64,000 bases of DNA from Streptomyces cylindrosporus (GTDB taxonomy: Bacteria > Actinomycetota > Actinomycetes > Streptomycetales > Streptomycetaceae): assembly GCF_022698165.1 (NCBI RefSeq), contig NZ_JALDAY010000016.1, positions 1-64,000 of the forward strand, read 5' to 3'. Every line of letters begins with the position of its first letter. Position 1 is the stretch's first letter. Under the pieces are notes generated by a model, which saw nothing but the letters and a program-made list of their open reading frames with translations, did no database searches and was not told where the DNA came from. Positions 51,308 to 60,231 of the stretch are shown here, piece after piece. The position numbers and the translations under genes were made by a program.

Positions 51308-51476
51308 GTCCTTGCCTTCCTCGTCCATGCGGTCAACCCGCGTCGTGAAGATCCTGCGAGTGACGCGACTCACTCCTTCGAGTGAGTTTCATATGAGATT
51401 CATTGGGTGGGGACGGTACCGCATGGCGCCAGAGGAAGGAGTGCCCCGAGAGACATTGGCCGGTTAGGTTGCACCC

Positions 51477-51758
51477 ATGAGCGAGGATGTGCGACTGGTC
51501 GCCTGGGTGCGGGGACGTGTCCAAGGTGTGGGTTTCCGCTGGTTCACGCGTGCCAAGGCGCTGGAGCTGGGGAGCCTTAGTGGTTTTGCTCTCAATTTGG
51601 GGGACGGCCGGGTCCAGGTGGTTGCGGAGGGCCCGCGGGAGCGGTGTGAAGGTCTTCTGGACTGGCTTCAGAGCGACGACACGCCCGGCCGCGTGGAGGG
51701 TGTCACCGAGATCTGGGACACACCTCGTGGGGGTTACGACGGCTTCGCCATCCGCTGA
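51477..51758 (+). CDS. acyP: Acylphosphatase
   Basis: 93-aa acylphosphatase. Motif RGRVQGVGFRWFT contains the phosphate-binding loop and catalytic Arg (residue 21). The catalytic Asn is in GFALNLGDGRVQVVAEG. The C-terminus ends GYDGFAIR. ATG start at 51477. It hydrolyses acyl phosphates such as carbamoyl or acetyl phosphate. The usual smc-proximal location fits the family. Confidence 0.94.
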   Translation: MSEDVRLVAWVRGRVQGVGFRWFTRAKALELGSLSGFALNLGDGRVQVVAEGPRERCEGLLDWLQSDDTPGRVEGVTEIWDTPRGGYDGFAIR

Positions 51759-52138
51759 GCGGTTTCTGTAAAGCGGACCAGGTACAAGCGGCGGGACCTG
51801 CCACCGGCAGTTGCCCCGAGCGGAAAGAGCCTGGTGGTTGCCAAGAACCCCCGGCTCTGGCAGGCTCCGCACCTAAGAATGATCGTCACGCCCTGAGGGC
51901 CCCGCAGGAGCCGCAGCGCCGCCGTTTCAGGCCGCGCAGCCCCCGGTTGCCCGCCAATACAGGGCGTGATCGTGTTGACCGTCAAACTTTTTGGTGAGAC
52001 GCTGAAAGCCCCGCGCACCTTAGCTGTTTGGCATGGATGAACGGCAGCACAAACTCAACAGTGCCAAGCACCGCGGGTGCGATTCCCTCACGACCCACAC
52101 CGCTTCGGTCGGTCACTCAGTGTGGAGGACCATCCATC
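51759..52138. other. Noncoding stretch between acyP and the small coiled-coil gene
   Basis: 380 nt with no credible gene. The only motif noted is TTGACCGTCAA (51975-51985), an 11-bp inverted repeat in an AT-richer patch; no matching -10 element was found at normal spacing. No tRNA structure could be folded. Confidence 0.4.
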
Positions 52139-52342
52139 ATGGCAAAGGCGCTTCTCGGTTACGTCGGCGGCTCCGACCCGCGACTCCTCGCCGAGATGCG
52201 ACGGCTCCAGCAGCGCGTCCAGGACCTGGAATCCGAGCTCGTACGGATCCAGGCGGAGAACGACGCGCTGACGGCTGCCGCTTCTCACGACTCGCTTATG
52301 GAGAGCATCGACGCACACCAGGCGGAGCCTGCGCTCACCTGA
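52139..52342 (+). CDS. Small coiled-coil protein upstream of smc
   Basis: 67-aa protein MAKALLGYVGGSDPRLLAEM with a central coiled coil (RRLQQRVQDLESELVRIQAENDAL, about residues 21-44) of leucine-zipper type. The ATG at 52139 has GGAGG about 11 nt upstream; the upstream in-frame extension has no support. No DNA-binding motif. The gene is conserved in this position in my recollection of Streptomyces, but the function is unknown. Confidence 0.8.
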   Translation: MAKALLGYVGGSDPRLLAEMRRLQQRVQDLESELVRIQAENDALTAAASHDSLMESIDAHQAEPALT

Positions 52343-52410
52343 TCACTGCATCGAACAACGACAGCAGTGGTTGGGCTGCCCGTGTCAACCGCTAAGTTGT
52401 CAGAGTTTGC

Positions 52411-52432
52411 AAGGGACGCTTCGGCGTCCCTT
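52411..52432 (+). terminator. Intrinsic terminator upstream of smc
   Basis: 9-bp perfect stem (52411-52419 with 52424-52432), UUCG tetraloop, then CTTTCTTG. It insulates smc from the small coiled-coil gene. Confidence 0.85.
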
Positions 52433-52564
52433 CTTTCTTGCCCCCGTCTTCCTTGCCCCCGCGCACTCTTTCACTCTCTTTAACGTCTGGTGTGCCCTGC
52501 ACGTTCATGGGTGAAACCGCGGGTTCATGGAGTGAGACACCCCCGGGAGGTAGAGTCCAGCGGC

Positions 52565-55500
52565 GTGCACCTCAAGGCCCTGACCCTCCGCGGGTTCAAG
52601 TCGTTCGCCTCGGCGACCACGCTCCGGTTCGAGCCGGGCATCACGTGTGTCGTGGGGCCGAACGGCTCGGGCAAGTCCAATGTCGTCGACGCCCTCTCCT
52701 GGGTCATGGGCGAGCAGGGCGCCAAGTCGTTGCGCGGCGGCAAGATGGAGGACGTCATCTTCGCCGGCACCACCGGCCGCCCGCCGCTGGGCCGCGCCGA
52801 GGTGTCCCTGACCATCGACAACTCCGACGGCGCCCTCCCGATCGAGTACGCCGAGGTCACCATCACGCGGATCATGTTCCGCAACGGCGGCAGCGAGTAC
52901 CAGATCAACGGCGACACCTGCCGCCTCCTGGACATCCAGGAACTCCTCTCCGACTCCGGCATCGGCCGCGAGATGCACGTCATCGTCGGCCAGGGCCAGC
53001 TGGACTCCGTCCTGCACGCCGACCCGATGGGCCGCAGGGCCTTCATCGAGGAAGCAGCGGGCGTACTCAAGCACCGCAAGCGCAAGGAGAAGGCCCTGCG
53101 CAAGCTGGACGCGATGCAGGCCAACCTCGCGCGCGTGCAGGACCTCACCGACGAACTCCGCCGCCAGCTCAAGCCCCTGGGCCGCCAGGCCGCCGTGGCC
53201 CGCAGGGCGGCCGTCATCCAGGCCGACCTCCGCGACTCCCGCCTCCGCCTGCTCGCCGACGATCTCGTACGACTGCGCCAGGCACTGCAGACCGAGATCG
53301 CGGACGAGGCCGCCCTCAAGGAGCGCAAGGAGACCGCCGAGCAGGACCTGAAGAAGGCCCTGCAGCGCGAGGCACTCCTGGAGGACGAGGTTCGGCAGCT
53401 CACCCCGCGCCTCCAGCGCGCCCAGCAGACCTGGTACGAGCTCTCCCAGCTCGCCGAACGCGTCCGGGGCACCATCTCCCTCGCCGACGCACGCGTGAAG
53501 AGCGCGACCTCCGTACCGCCCGAGGAGCGCCGGGGCCGCGACCCCGAGGACATGGAGCGCGAGGCCGCCCGCATCCGCGAGCAGGAGGCCGAGCTCGAAG
53601 CGGCCCTGGAAGCCGCCGAGCGAGCCCTGGAGGACACGGTCGCCCACCGCGCCGAGCTGGAGCGCGAACTCACCCAGGAAGAACGCCGGCTGAAGGACGT
53701 GGCCCGAGCCATCGCCGACCGCCGCGAGGGCCTGGCCCGCCTCAACGGCCAGGTGAACGCGGCCCGCTCCCGCGCGGCCTCCGCCCAGGCCGAGATCGAC
53801 CGCCTGGCGGCGGCCCGCGACGAGGCGCAGGAACGTGCCGTCGCTGCCCAGGAGGAGTACGAGGCCCTCAAGGCCGAGGTGGACGCCCTCGACGCGGGCG
53901 ACGAGACCCTCGCCGACCAGCACGAGGCGGCCAAGCAGCAGCTGAAGGAGGCGGAGGCGACCCTGTCGGCGGCCCGGGAGGCGGCGACAACGGCGGAACG
54001 CAGCCGCGCGGCAACCCAGGCCCGCCACGAGGCCCTGGCCCTGGGGCTGCGAAGGAAGGACGGCACGGGCGCGCTGCTGGGCGCGAAGGACCGCCTGAGC
54101 GGCTTGCTGGGCCCGGCGGCGGAACTGCTGACGATCACGCCGGGCTACGAGGTGGCGTTGGCGGCGGCTTTCGGAGCAGCGGCGGACGCGCTGGCGGTCA
54201 CTTCTCCGTCGGCTGCGGCCGACGCCATCCGACTGCTGAGGAAGCAGGACGGCGGACGGGCGTCGCTGTTGCTGGCTGGCGCCCCTGAAGACGCGGCCAC
54301 TGCAGCGCACCCAAGGGGCGCGGGGAACTGCGCGACCAGCCACGACGAACCCGCAGACGCCACACATCAGCACGCGGCAGATCTCGTCCGCGCCCCCTCC
54401 GACCTCATGCCCGCCATCCGCCGCCTCCTCCACGGCATCGTCGTCGTCGCCACCCTCGAAGACGCCGAAGAACTGGTCTACGCAAACCCCCACCTCACCG
54501 CCGTGACCTCCGAAGGCGACCTACTCGCCGCCCACTTCGCCCACGGCGGCTCCGCAGGCGCCCCCAGCCTCCTCGAAGTACAGGCCTCCGTGGACGAAGC
54601 CGCAGCCGAGCTGGAAGAGCTCGCGATCCGCTGCGAGGAACTCACCGAGGCCCAACACGCGGCAGCGGACCGCCGTAAGCAGTGCGCCACCCTCGTCGAG
54701 GAGCTGGCCGACCGCCGCCGGGCAGCAGACCGCGAGAAGTCCGCCGTGGCCCAGCAGCTCGGCAGGCTGGCCGGCCAGGCCAAGGGCGCTGCGGGCGAGG
54801 CAGACCGTTCAGCCGCGGCAGCGACCCGCGCACAGGAGTCCCTCGACAAGGCCCTCCAAGAGGTGGAGGAACTCGCCGAACGCCTCGCCGTGGCCGAGGA
54901 GATGCCGGTGGAGGAGGAACCCGACACCTCCGTCCGCGACCGCCTCGCGGCAGACGGCGCCAACGCCCGCCAGACCGAGATGGAGGCCCGCCTCCAGGTC
55001 CGTACGCACGAGGAACGCGTCAAGGGCCTGGCCGGCCGCGCCGACTCCCTCGACCGCGCCGCCCGAGCGGAGCGCGACGCACGCGCGCGTGCCGAGCAGC
55101 GCCGCGCCCGGCTGCGCCACGAGGCGGCCGTCGCCGAGGCCGTCGCCTCCGGCGCCCGCCAGCTGCTCGCCCACGTCGAGGTCTCCCTCGCCCGCGCCGA
55201 GGCGGAGCGGGCCGCGGCCGAGGCCGCCAAGGCCCACCGGGAGCAGGAACTCACCGCCGCCCGCAACACCGGCCGCGACCTCAAGTCCGAGCTCGACAAG
55301 CTCACCGACTCGGTGCACCGCGGCGAGGTGCTCGGCGCCGAGAAGCGCATGCGGATCGAGCAGCTGGAGACCAAGGCGCTGGAGGAGCTGGGCGTGGAGC
55401 CCGCCGGGCTCGTCGAGGAGTACGGCCCGCACCAGCCCGTACCGCCGTCCCCGCCCGCCGAGGGCGAGGAGCTGCCCGAGGACCCGGAGCACCCGCGCAA

Positions 55501-56164
55501 CCAGCCCAGGCCCTTCCACCGGGCCGAACAGGAGCGGCGGCTCAAGGCGGCCGAGCGGGCCTACCAGCAGCTCGGCAAGGTCAACCCCCTGGCGCTGGAG
55601 GAGTTCGCCGCGCTGGAGGAACGCCACAAGTTCCTCAGCGAGCAGCTGGAGGACCTGAAGAAGACCCGCGCCGACCTGCTCCAGGTCGTCAAGGAGGTCG
55701 ACGAGCGGGTCGAGCAGGTCTTCACCGAGGCCTACCGGGACACGGCCCGCGAGTTCGAGGGCGTCTTCAGCCGGCTCTTCCCGGGCGGCGACGGGCGGCT
55801 CATCCTGACCGACCCGGACAACATGCTCACCACGGGCGTCGACGTCGAGGCCCGGCCGCCGGGCAAGAAGGTCAAGCGGCTCAGCCTGCTCTCCGGTGGC
55901 GAGCGCTCACTCACGGCCGTAGCGTTGCTGGTGTCGATCTTCAAGGCTCGCCCGAGCCCGTTCTATGTCATGGACGAGGTCGAGGCGGCGCTCGACGACA
56001 CCAACCTGCAGCGGCTGATCCGGATCATGCAGGAGCTGCAGGAGGCCTCGCAGCTGATCGTGATCACGCATCAGAAGCGGACCATGGAGGTCGCCGACGC
56101 GCTGTACGGCGTCTCCATGCAGGGCGACGGCGTCTCGAAGGTCATCAGCCAACGACTCCGCTGA
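52565..56164 (+). CDS. smc: Chromosome segregation SMC ATPase
   Basis: 1199-aa SMC (condensin core). Walker A GPNGSGKSNVVDALSWVMGE is at about residues 31-50. Coiled coil 1 runs to about 500, the hinge is about 505-660 (GLLGPAAELLTITPGYEVALAAAFG, VVATLEDAEELV), then coiled coil 2. The C-terminal head has the ABC signature LLSGGERSLTAVALL and Walker B PFYVMDEVEAALDDTN. GTG at 52565 gives the standard start (V/M)HLKALTLRGFKSFA. A GGGAGG lies 15 nt upstream, rather far. Hinge residues 584-598 are encoded by a dispersed repeat that elsewhere is intergenic, making this SMC slightly longer than usual. ScpA/B genes are not in the window. Confidence 0.96.
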   Translation: MHLKALTLRGFKSFASATTLRFEPGITCVVGPNGSGKSNVVDALSWVMGEQGAKSLRGGKMEDVIFAGTTGRPPLGRAEVSLTIDNSDGALPIEYAEVTITRIMFRNGGSEYQINGDTCRLLDIQELLSDSGIGREMHVIVGQGQLDSVLHADPMGRRAFIEEAAGVLKHRKRKEKALRKLDAMQANLARVQDLTDELRRQLKPLGRQAAVARRAAVIQADLRDSRLRLLADDLVRLRQALQTEIADEAALKERKETAEQDLKKALQREALLEDEVRQLTPRLQRAQQTWYELSQLAERVRGTISLADARVKSATSVPPEERRGRDPEDMEREAARIREQEAELEAALEAAERALEDTVAHRAELERELTQEERRLKDVARAIADRREGLARLNGQVNAARSRAASAQAEIDRLAAARDEAQERAVAAQEEYEALKAEVDALDAGDETLADQHEAAKQQLKEAEATLSAAREAATTAERSRAATQARHEALALGLRRKDGTGALLGAKDRLSGLLGPAAELLTITPGYEVALAAAFGAAADALAVTSPSAAADAIRLLRKQDGGRASLLLAGAPEDAATAAHPRGAGNCATSHDEPADATHQHAADLVRAPSDLMPAIRRLLHGIVVVATLEDAEELVYANPHLTAVTSEGDLLAAHFAHGGSAGAPSLLEVQASVDEAAAELEELAIRCEELTEAQHAAADRRKQCATLVEELADRRRAADREKSAVAQQLGRLAGQAKGAAGEADRSAAAATRAQESLDKALQEVEELAERLAVAEEMPVEEEPDTSVRDRLAADGANARQTEMEARLQVRTHEERVKGLAGRADSLDRAARAERDARARAEQRRARLRHEAAVAEAVASGARQLLAHVEVSLARAEAERAAAEAAKAHREQELTAARNTGRDLKSELDKLTDSVHRGEVLGAEKRMRIEQLETKALEELGVEPAGLVEEYGPHQPVPPSPPAEGEELPEDPEHPRNQPRPFHRAEQERRLKAAERAYQQLGKVNPLALEEFAALEERHKFLSEQLEDLKKTRADLLQVVKEVDERVEQVFTEAYRDTAREFEGVFSRLFPGGDGRLILTDPDNMLTTGVDVEARPPGKKVKRLSLLSGGERSLTAVALLVSIFKARPSPFYVMDEVEAALDDTNLQRLIRIMQELQEASQLIVITHQKRTMEVADALYGVSMQGDGVSKVISQRLR
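54314..54357 (+). repeat. Dispersed Streptomyces repeat inside the smc hinge, copy 2
   Basis: AGGGGCGCGGGGAACTGCGC continuing to CACGACGAACCCGCAGA. It is read in frame as RGAGNCATSHDEPAD within SMC. It matches copy 1 at 43947-43990 closely and in the same orientation. Confidence 0.75.
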
Positions 56165-56257
56165 GCTGTCGCCTCAAGACCGTCTCTTCCAACGTTCTCT
56201 TCAAGAGTTGAACACATTCCCGTTACTCCTGCGCTGAAAAGTCACAGCCAGACCCTC

Positions 56258-56330
56258 TTGACTTCGAAACTTGAAGGCATAGTCTCGGCAACGTTGCTTT
56301 TACCTTCAGGTACCACCTACCTGGAAGGGT
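56258..56330 (+). promoter_or_regulatory. glcP promoter and leader hairpin
   Basis: TTGACT (56258-56263), 16-nt spacer, TAGTCT (56280-56285). The spacer holds CTTCGAAACTTGAAG, a possible operator. The leader has an imperfect inverted repeat ACCTTCAGGTA / TACCTGGAAGGGT (56302-56330). Confidence 0.6.
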
Positions 56331-56371
56331 CCCCCACCCGGCAGCGTTGCCGGTGGCCCGAGGAGTTGAAC

Positions 56372-57790
56372 GTGACCAGCACAGCGCAGGCACAGAAGTC
56401 AGGAGCCAGGCCGGCTCATCCCGATCATCTCGGGCACGTCATCTTCATCGCGGCGGCGGCCGCGATGGGCGGTTTCCTCTTCGGCTACGACAGCTCCGTG
56501 ATCAACGGCGCCGTCGAAGCCATCCGAGGCCGGTACGACATCGGCTCCGCGGCCCTCGCGCAGGTCATCGCCATCGCCCTGATCGGCTGTGCCATCGGCG
56601 CCGCGACCGCCGGCCGGATAGCCGACCGCATCGGCCGTATCCGCTGCATGCAGATCTCCGCCGTGCTGTTCACCATCAGCGCCGTCGGCTCGGCGCTCCC
56701 CTTCGCCCTCTGGGACCTCGCCTTCTGGCGGGTCGTCGGCGGCTTCGCCATCGGCATGGCCTCCGTGATCGGCCCCGCCTACATCGCCGAGGTCGCCCCG
56801 CCGGCGTACCGCGGGCGGCTCGGTTCCTTCCAGCAGGCCGCGATCGTGGTCGGCATCGCCATCTCGCAGCTGGTCAACTGGGGTCTGCTCAACGCGGCCG
56901 GCGGCGACCAGCGCGGCAAGCTGATGGGCCTCGAGGCCTGGCAGGTCATGCTCGGCGTCATGGTGATCCCGGCCGTCCTCTACGGCCTGCTCTCCTTCGC
57001 CATCCCCGAGTCCCCGCGGTTCCTGATCTCCGTCGGCAAGCACGAGCGCGCCCGCGAGATCCTCGAAGAGGTCGAGGGCAAGAGCGTCGACCTCGACGCC
57101 CGGGTCACCGAGATCGAGCACGCCATGAAGAGCGAGCACAAGTCCACGTTCAAGGACCTGCTCGGCGGCTCCTTCTTCTTCAAGCCGATCGTCTGGGTCG
57201 GCATCGGCCTCTCGGTCTTCCAGCAGTTCGTCGGCATCAACGTCGCGTTCTACTACTCCTCGACCCTGTGGCAGTCGGTCGGCGTCGACCCGACGGACTC
57301 GTTCTTCTACTCCTTCACGACGTCGATCATCAACATCGTCGGCACCGTGATCGCCATGATCTTCGTGGACCGCATCGGCCGTAAGCCGCTGGCCCTGATC
57401 GGCTCGGTCGGCATGGTGATCGGTCTCGCGCTGGAGGCCTGGGCGTTCTCGTACGACCTGGTCGACGGCAAGCTGCCGGCCGCGCAGGGCTGGACCGCGC
57501 TGATCGCCGCCCATGTCTTCGTGCTCTTCTTCGCCCTGTCCTGGGGTGTGGTCGTCTGGGTCATGCTCGGCGAGATGTTCCCGAACAAGATCCGCGCCGC
57601 CGCCCTGGGCGTGGCCGCCTCCGCGCAGTGGATCGCCAACTGGGCGATCACCGCGAGCTTCCCGTCCCTGTCCGACTGGAACCTCTCCGCGACCTACGTG
57701 ATCTACACGGTCTTCGCCGCGCTCTCCATCCCCTTCGTCCTGAAGTTCGTGAAGGAGACGAAGGGCAAGGCCCTGGAGGAGATGGGCTGA
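56372..57790 (+). CDS. glcP: Major facilitator sugar transporter, glucose permease GlcP
   Basis: 472-aa sugar porter with 12 predicted membrane helices. Family motifs: GFLFGYDSSVINGA in TM1, GRIADRIGRIRCM, RVVGGFAIGMASVIGPAYIAEVAPPAYRGRLG, PESPRFLISVGK, QQFVGINVAFYYSSTLW and DRIGRKPLALIG. Streptomyces GlcP is the main glucose/H+ symporter, of this length, and is located between smc and ftsY. GTG at 56372 has AGGAG 7 nt upstream; longer in-frame sequence upstream contains the promoter. A strong hairpin follows. Confidence 0.93.
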   Translation: MTSTAQAQKSGARPAHPDHLGHVIFIAAAAAMGGFLFGYDSSVINGAVEAIRGRYDIGSAALAQVIAIALIGCAIGAATAGRIADRIGRIRCMQISAVLFTISAVGSALPFALWDLAFWRVVGGFAIGMASVIGPAYIAEVAPPAYRGRLGSFQQAAIVVGIAISQLVNWGLLNAAGGDQRGKLMGLEAWQVMLGVMVIPAVLYGLLSFAIPESPRFLISVGKHERAREILEEVEGKSVDLDARVTEIEHAMKSEHKSTFKDLLGGSFFFKPIVWVGIGLSVFQQFVGINVAFYYSSTLWQSVGVDPTDSFFYSFTTSIINIVGTVIAMIFVDRIGRKPLALIGSVGMVIGLALEAWAFSYDLVDGKLPAAQGWTALIAAHVFVLFFALSWGVVVWVMLGEMFPNKIRAAALGVAASAQWIANWAITASFPSLSDWNLSATYVIYTVFAALSIPFVLKFVKETKGKALEEMG

Positions 57791-57854
57791 CCGCCCACCC
57801 GAACCCGGGGAGAAGGGCCAAGTCCCCGCTGCCCCTCTCCCCGTATCCCCAAGG

Positions 57855-57893
57855 CGTACTGCCCCGGCTCACCCCCCGAGCCGGGGCAGTACG
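57855..57893. terminator. Hairpin between convergent glcP and LLM genes
   Basis: 16-bp perfect stem (57855-57870 with 57878-57893) and a 7-nt A/C loop. It covers the stop codon and last codons of the minus-strand LLM gene. Confidence 0.75.
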
Positions 57894-58840
57894 TCGTCGC
57901 AGAACAGCCGCAGGCTCCGCCAGCCCTCCTCCACCGGCATCCCGCCGGCCAGCGGATGCAGTACGAGGTTGTCGAGGCCCTGGGCCACGCACTCGTCCGG
58001 CGTGAGGATCCGGTAGACGCCCTCGGCGCGCAGCTCGTCCACGGTCGTGGCCGCCGACCGCACCGCCGAGGTGATGTCACCGGACTGCCAGGAGGCGTAC
58101 GTCCGTGCCTCGTGCAGGAAGTGCTCGCCGTGCTCGGCCCAGGCCCGGTCCGGATCCTCGGCGAGGTGCAGCAGCGGGGTCTCGGCGGTCGGCATCATGG
58201 TCCAGCCCTCGGTGCCGTACTCCACGAGCCGTTCCTTGTAGTAGGCCTCCAGCTCGGGGAGGTGGGCGCTGGGGAAGAAGGGCAGGCCCAGGCGGGCGGC
58301 CCGGCGGGCGGCGGCCTTCGAGGAGCCGCCGACCAGCAGCAGGGGGTGCGGCTCGGTGAAGGGGCGCGGGGTGACCCGTACCGTACGGCCCCGGTACTCG
58401 AACTCCTCGCCGGACCAGGCCTTCAGGAGCGTCTCCAGCAGCTCGTCCTGGAGCTTGCCGCGCCGCTTCCACTCCACGTCGAAGTGGGCGTACTCCTCGG
58501 GCCGGTAGCCGATCCCGGCGACCGTCACCAGGCGGCCCCCGCTCAGCAGGTCGAGTACCGCGATCTCCTCGGCCAGCCGGAGCGGGTCGTGCAGCGGGCC
58601 GATGATCGCCCCGACGGTGACCGCGATCCGGCGGGTGGCCCCGAAGACGGCCGCCGCGAAGGCGAAGGGGGAGGGGAGCCAGTTGTTGTCGACGCCGTGG
58701 TGCTCCTCGGTCTGCACGGTGGTGATCCCGTGCTCGTCGGCGTACGCGGCCATCTCCAGGGCGGCCCGGTAGCGAGCGCTGAGGGAGGCGGGGGTGGCGC
58801 CGGGTTCGACGAGATTGAAACGTACGACCGTGACGGGCAT
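57869..58840 (-). CDS. LLM-class flavin-dependent oxidoreductase
   Basis: 323-aa bacterial luciferase-like monooxygenase. Typical segments: TVQTEEHHGVDNNWLPSPFAFAA, IAVTVGAIIGPLHDPLRLAEEIAVLDLLSGGRL and LLLVGGSSKAAARRAARLGLPF. It uses FMNH2 or F420H2; the substrate is unknown. cofC in this window shows the strain can make F420, but the cofactor cannot be decided. ATG at 58840 (MPVTVVRFNLVEPG) has AGGGGA 5 nt upstream; 20 upstream codons in frame were dropped. Confidence 0.88.
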   Translation of the reverse strand: MPVTVVRFNLVEPGATPASLSARYRAALEMAAYADEHGITTVQTEEHHGVDNNWLPSPFAFAAAVFGATRRIAVTVGAIIGPLHDPLRLAEEIAVLDLLSGGRLVTVAGIGYRPEEYAHFDVEWKRRGKLQDELLETLLKAWSGEEFEYRGRTVRVTPRPFTEPHPLLLVGGSSKAAARRAARLGLPFFPSAHLPELEAYYKERLVEYGTEGWTMMPTAETPLLHLAEDPDRAWAEHGEHFLHEARTYASWQSGDITSAVRSAATTVDELRAEGVYRILTPDECVAQGLDNLVLHPLAGGMPVEEGWRSLRLFCDDVLPRLGG

Positions 58841-58944
58841 GGGGGTCCCCTTCGCCGGGCGGATGTGGAGGGGGACGTTAGCTGACGGTGTGTCAGACAT
58901 CCAGAGGGGTGTCGTAGGACTCCATGACTGATACTGGACGGGTT

Positions 58945-60147
58945 ATGGAAACCGTCATCCTTGCTGTAGTCATCGCCGTGGTCGTGCTCGGTGCGCTCGG
59001 TGGGCTCGTCGTCGGCAGCCGACGCAAGAAGTCGCTGCCCCCGCCGCCCCCCGCCGCCCCCGACATCACCGCCCCTCCGGCCGAACCGCACATCGGCGAC
59101 GAGGCCGAGACGCCGCGCGACGAACCGCGCCGGACGATAGAGGAGGTGGATCTTCCGGACGGCTCGGCCCCGGTCACCGTCGAGGAGCCCCCGTCCCTCG
59201 AAGTCCCCGAGATCGAGGTCCCCGAGCCGACCGCCGGCCGGCTCGTGCGCCTGCGTGCCCGCCTCTCCCGCTCGCAGAACGCGCTCGGCAAGGGGCTGCT
59301 CACGCTCCTGTCCCGCGAGCACCTCGACGACGACACCTGGGAGGAGATCGAGGACACGCTGCTCACCGCCGACGTCGGCGTGGCCCCCACCCAGGAGCTG
59401 GTCGAGGGGCTGCGCGCACGCGTGAAGGTGCTCGGCACCCGCACCCCCGAGGAACTGCGCGGCCTGCTGCGCGAGGAACTCCTCAAGCTGGTCGGCACCG
59501 ACCTCGACCGCACCGTGCGGACCGAGCCCGAGGACCGCAAGCCCGGCATCGTGATGGTCGTCGGGGTCAACGGCACCGGCAAGACCACCACCACCGGCAA
59601 GCTCGCCCGGGTCCTGGTGGCCGACGGCAACAGCGTCGTGCTGGGCGCCGCCGACACCTTCCGGGCCGCCGCCGCCGACCAGCTGCAGACCTGGGGCGAG
59701 CGGGTCGGCGCCCACACCGTGCGCGGGCCCGAGGGCGGCGACCCCGCCTCCGTCGCCTTCGACGCGGTGAAGGAGGGCAAGGAGATGGGGTCGGACGTCG
59801 TCCTCATCGACACCGCCGGGCGCCTGCACACCAAGACCGGGCTCATGGACGAGCTCGGCAAGGTCAAGCGCGTCGTCGAGAAGCACGCCCCGCTGGACGA
59901 GGTCCTGCTCGTCCTGGACGCCACGACCGGGCAGAACGGCCTGGTGCAGGCCCGCGTCTTCGCCGAGGTCGTCGACATCACCGGCATCGTGCTCACCAAG
60001 CTGGACGGCACGGCCAAGGGCGGCATCGTGGTCGCGGTCCAGCGCGAGCTGGGCGTGCCGGTCAAGCTGGTGGGTCTGGGTGAGGGCGCGGACGATCTGG
60101 CACCGTTCGAGCCGGAGGCGTTCGTGGATGCGCTTATCGGCGAGTGA
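58945..60147 (+). CDS. ftsY: Signal recognition particle receptor FtsY
   Basis: 400-aa SRP GTPase receptor. N-terminal membrane segment METVILAVVIAVVVLGALGGLVVG, typical of actinobacterial FtsY, then a short acidic/Pro-rich A domain. The NG domain follows: G1 GVNGTGKTTTTGKLAR, DTFRAAAADQL, G3 DTAGRLHTK, G4 TKLDGTAKGG, closing GLGEGADDLAPFEPEAFVDAL. ATG at 58945; an in-frame ATG at 58924 (MTDTGRV) with AGGA 5 nt upstream is an equal candidate. Confidence 0.95.
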   Translation: METVILAVVIAVVVLGALGGLVVGSRRKKSLPPPPPAAPDITAPPAEPHIGDEAETPRDEPRRTIEEVDLPDGSAPVTVEEPPSLEVPEIEVPEPTAGRLVRLRARLSRSQNALGKGLLTLLSREHLDDDTWEEIEDTLLTADVGVAPTQELVEGLRARVKVLGTRTPEELRGLLREELLKLVGTDLDRTVRTEPEDRKPGIVMVVGVNGTGKTTTTGKLARVLVADGNSVVLGAADTFRAAAADQLQTWGERVGAHTVRGPEGGDPASVAFDAVKEGKEMGSDVVLIDTAGRLHTKTGLMDELGKVKRVVEKHAPLDEVLLVLDATTGQNGLVQARVFAEVVDITGIVLTKLDGTAKGGIVVAVQRELGVPVKLVGLGEGADDLAPFEPEAFVDALIGE

Positions 60148-60166
60148 GACACGTCGTCCACACGGT

Positions 60167-60230
60167 CGTACACGCGCAGGAAGCGCCCGCCCCCAAGGTG
60201 CAGTTGGGAACGGGCGCTTCGTCGTGTACG
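60167..60230. terminator. Long hairpin after ftsY
   Basis: Nested inverted repeat: CGTACAC...GTGTACG (60167-60173, 60224-60230) outside and GAAGCGCCCG...CGGGCGCTTC (60180-60189, 60211-60220) inside, between convergent genes. Confidence 0.65.
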
Positions 60231-60231
60231 G

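Noticed and set aside
52028..52110. tRNA-like segment with GGTGCGATTCC resembling a T-arm
   Set aside because: No acceptor or anticodon stem pairs with it, and the T-loop lacks the TTC consensus.
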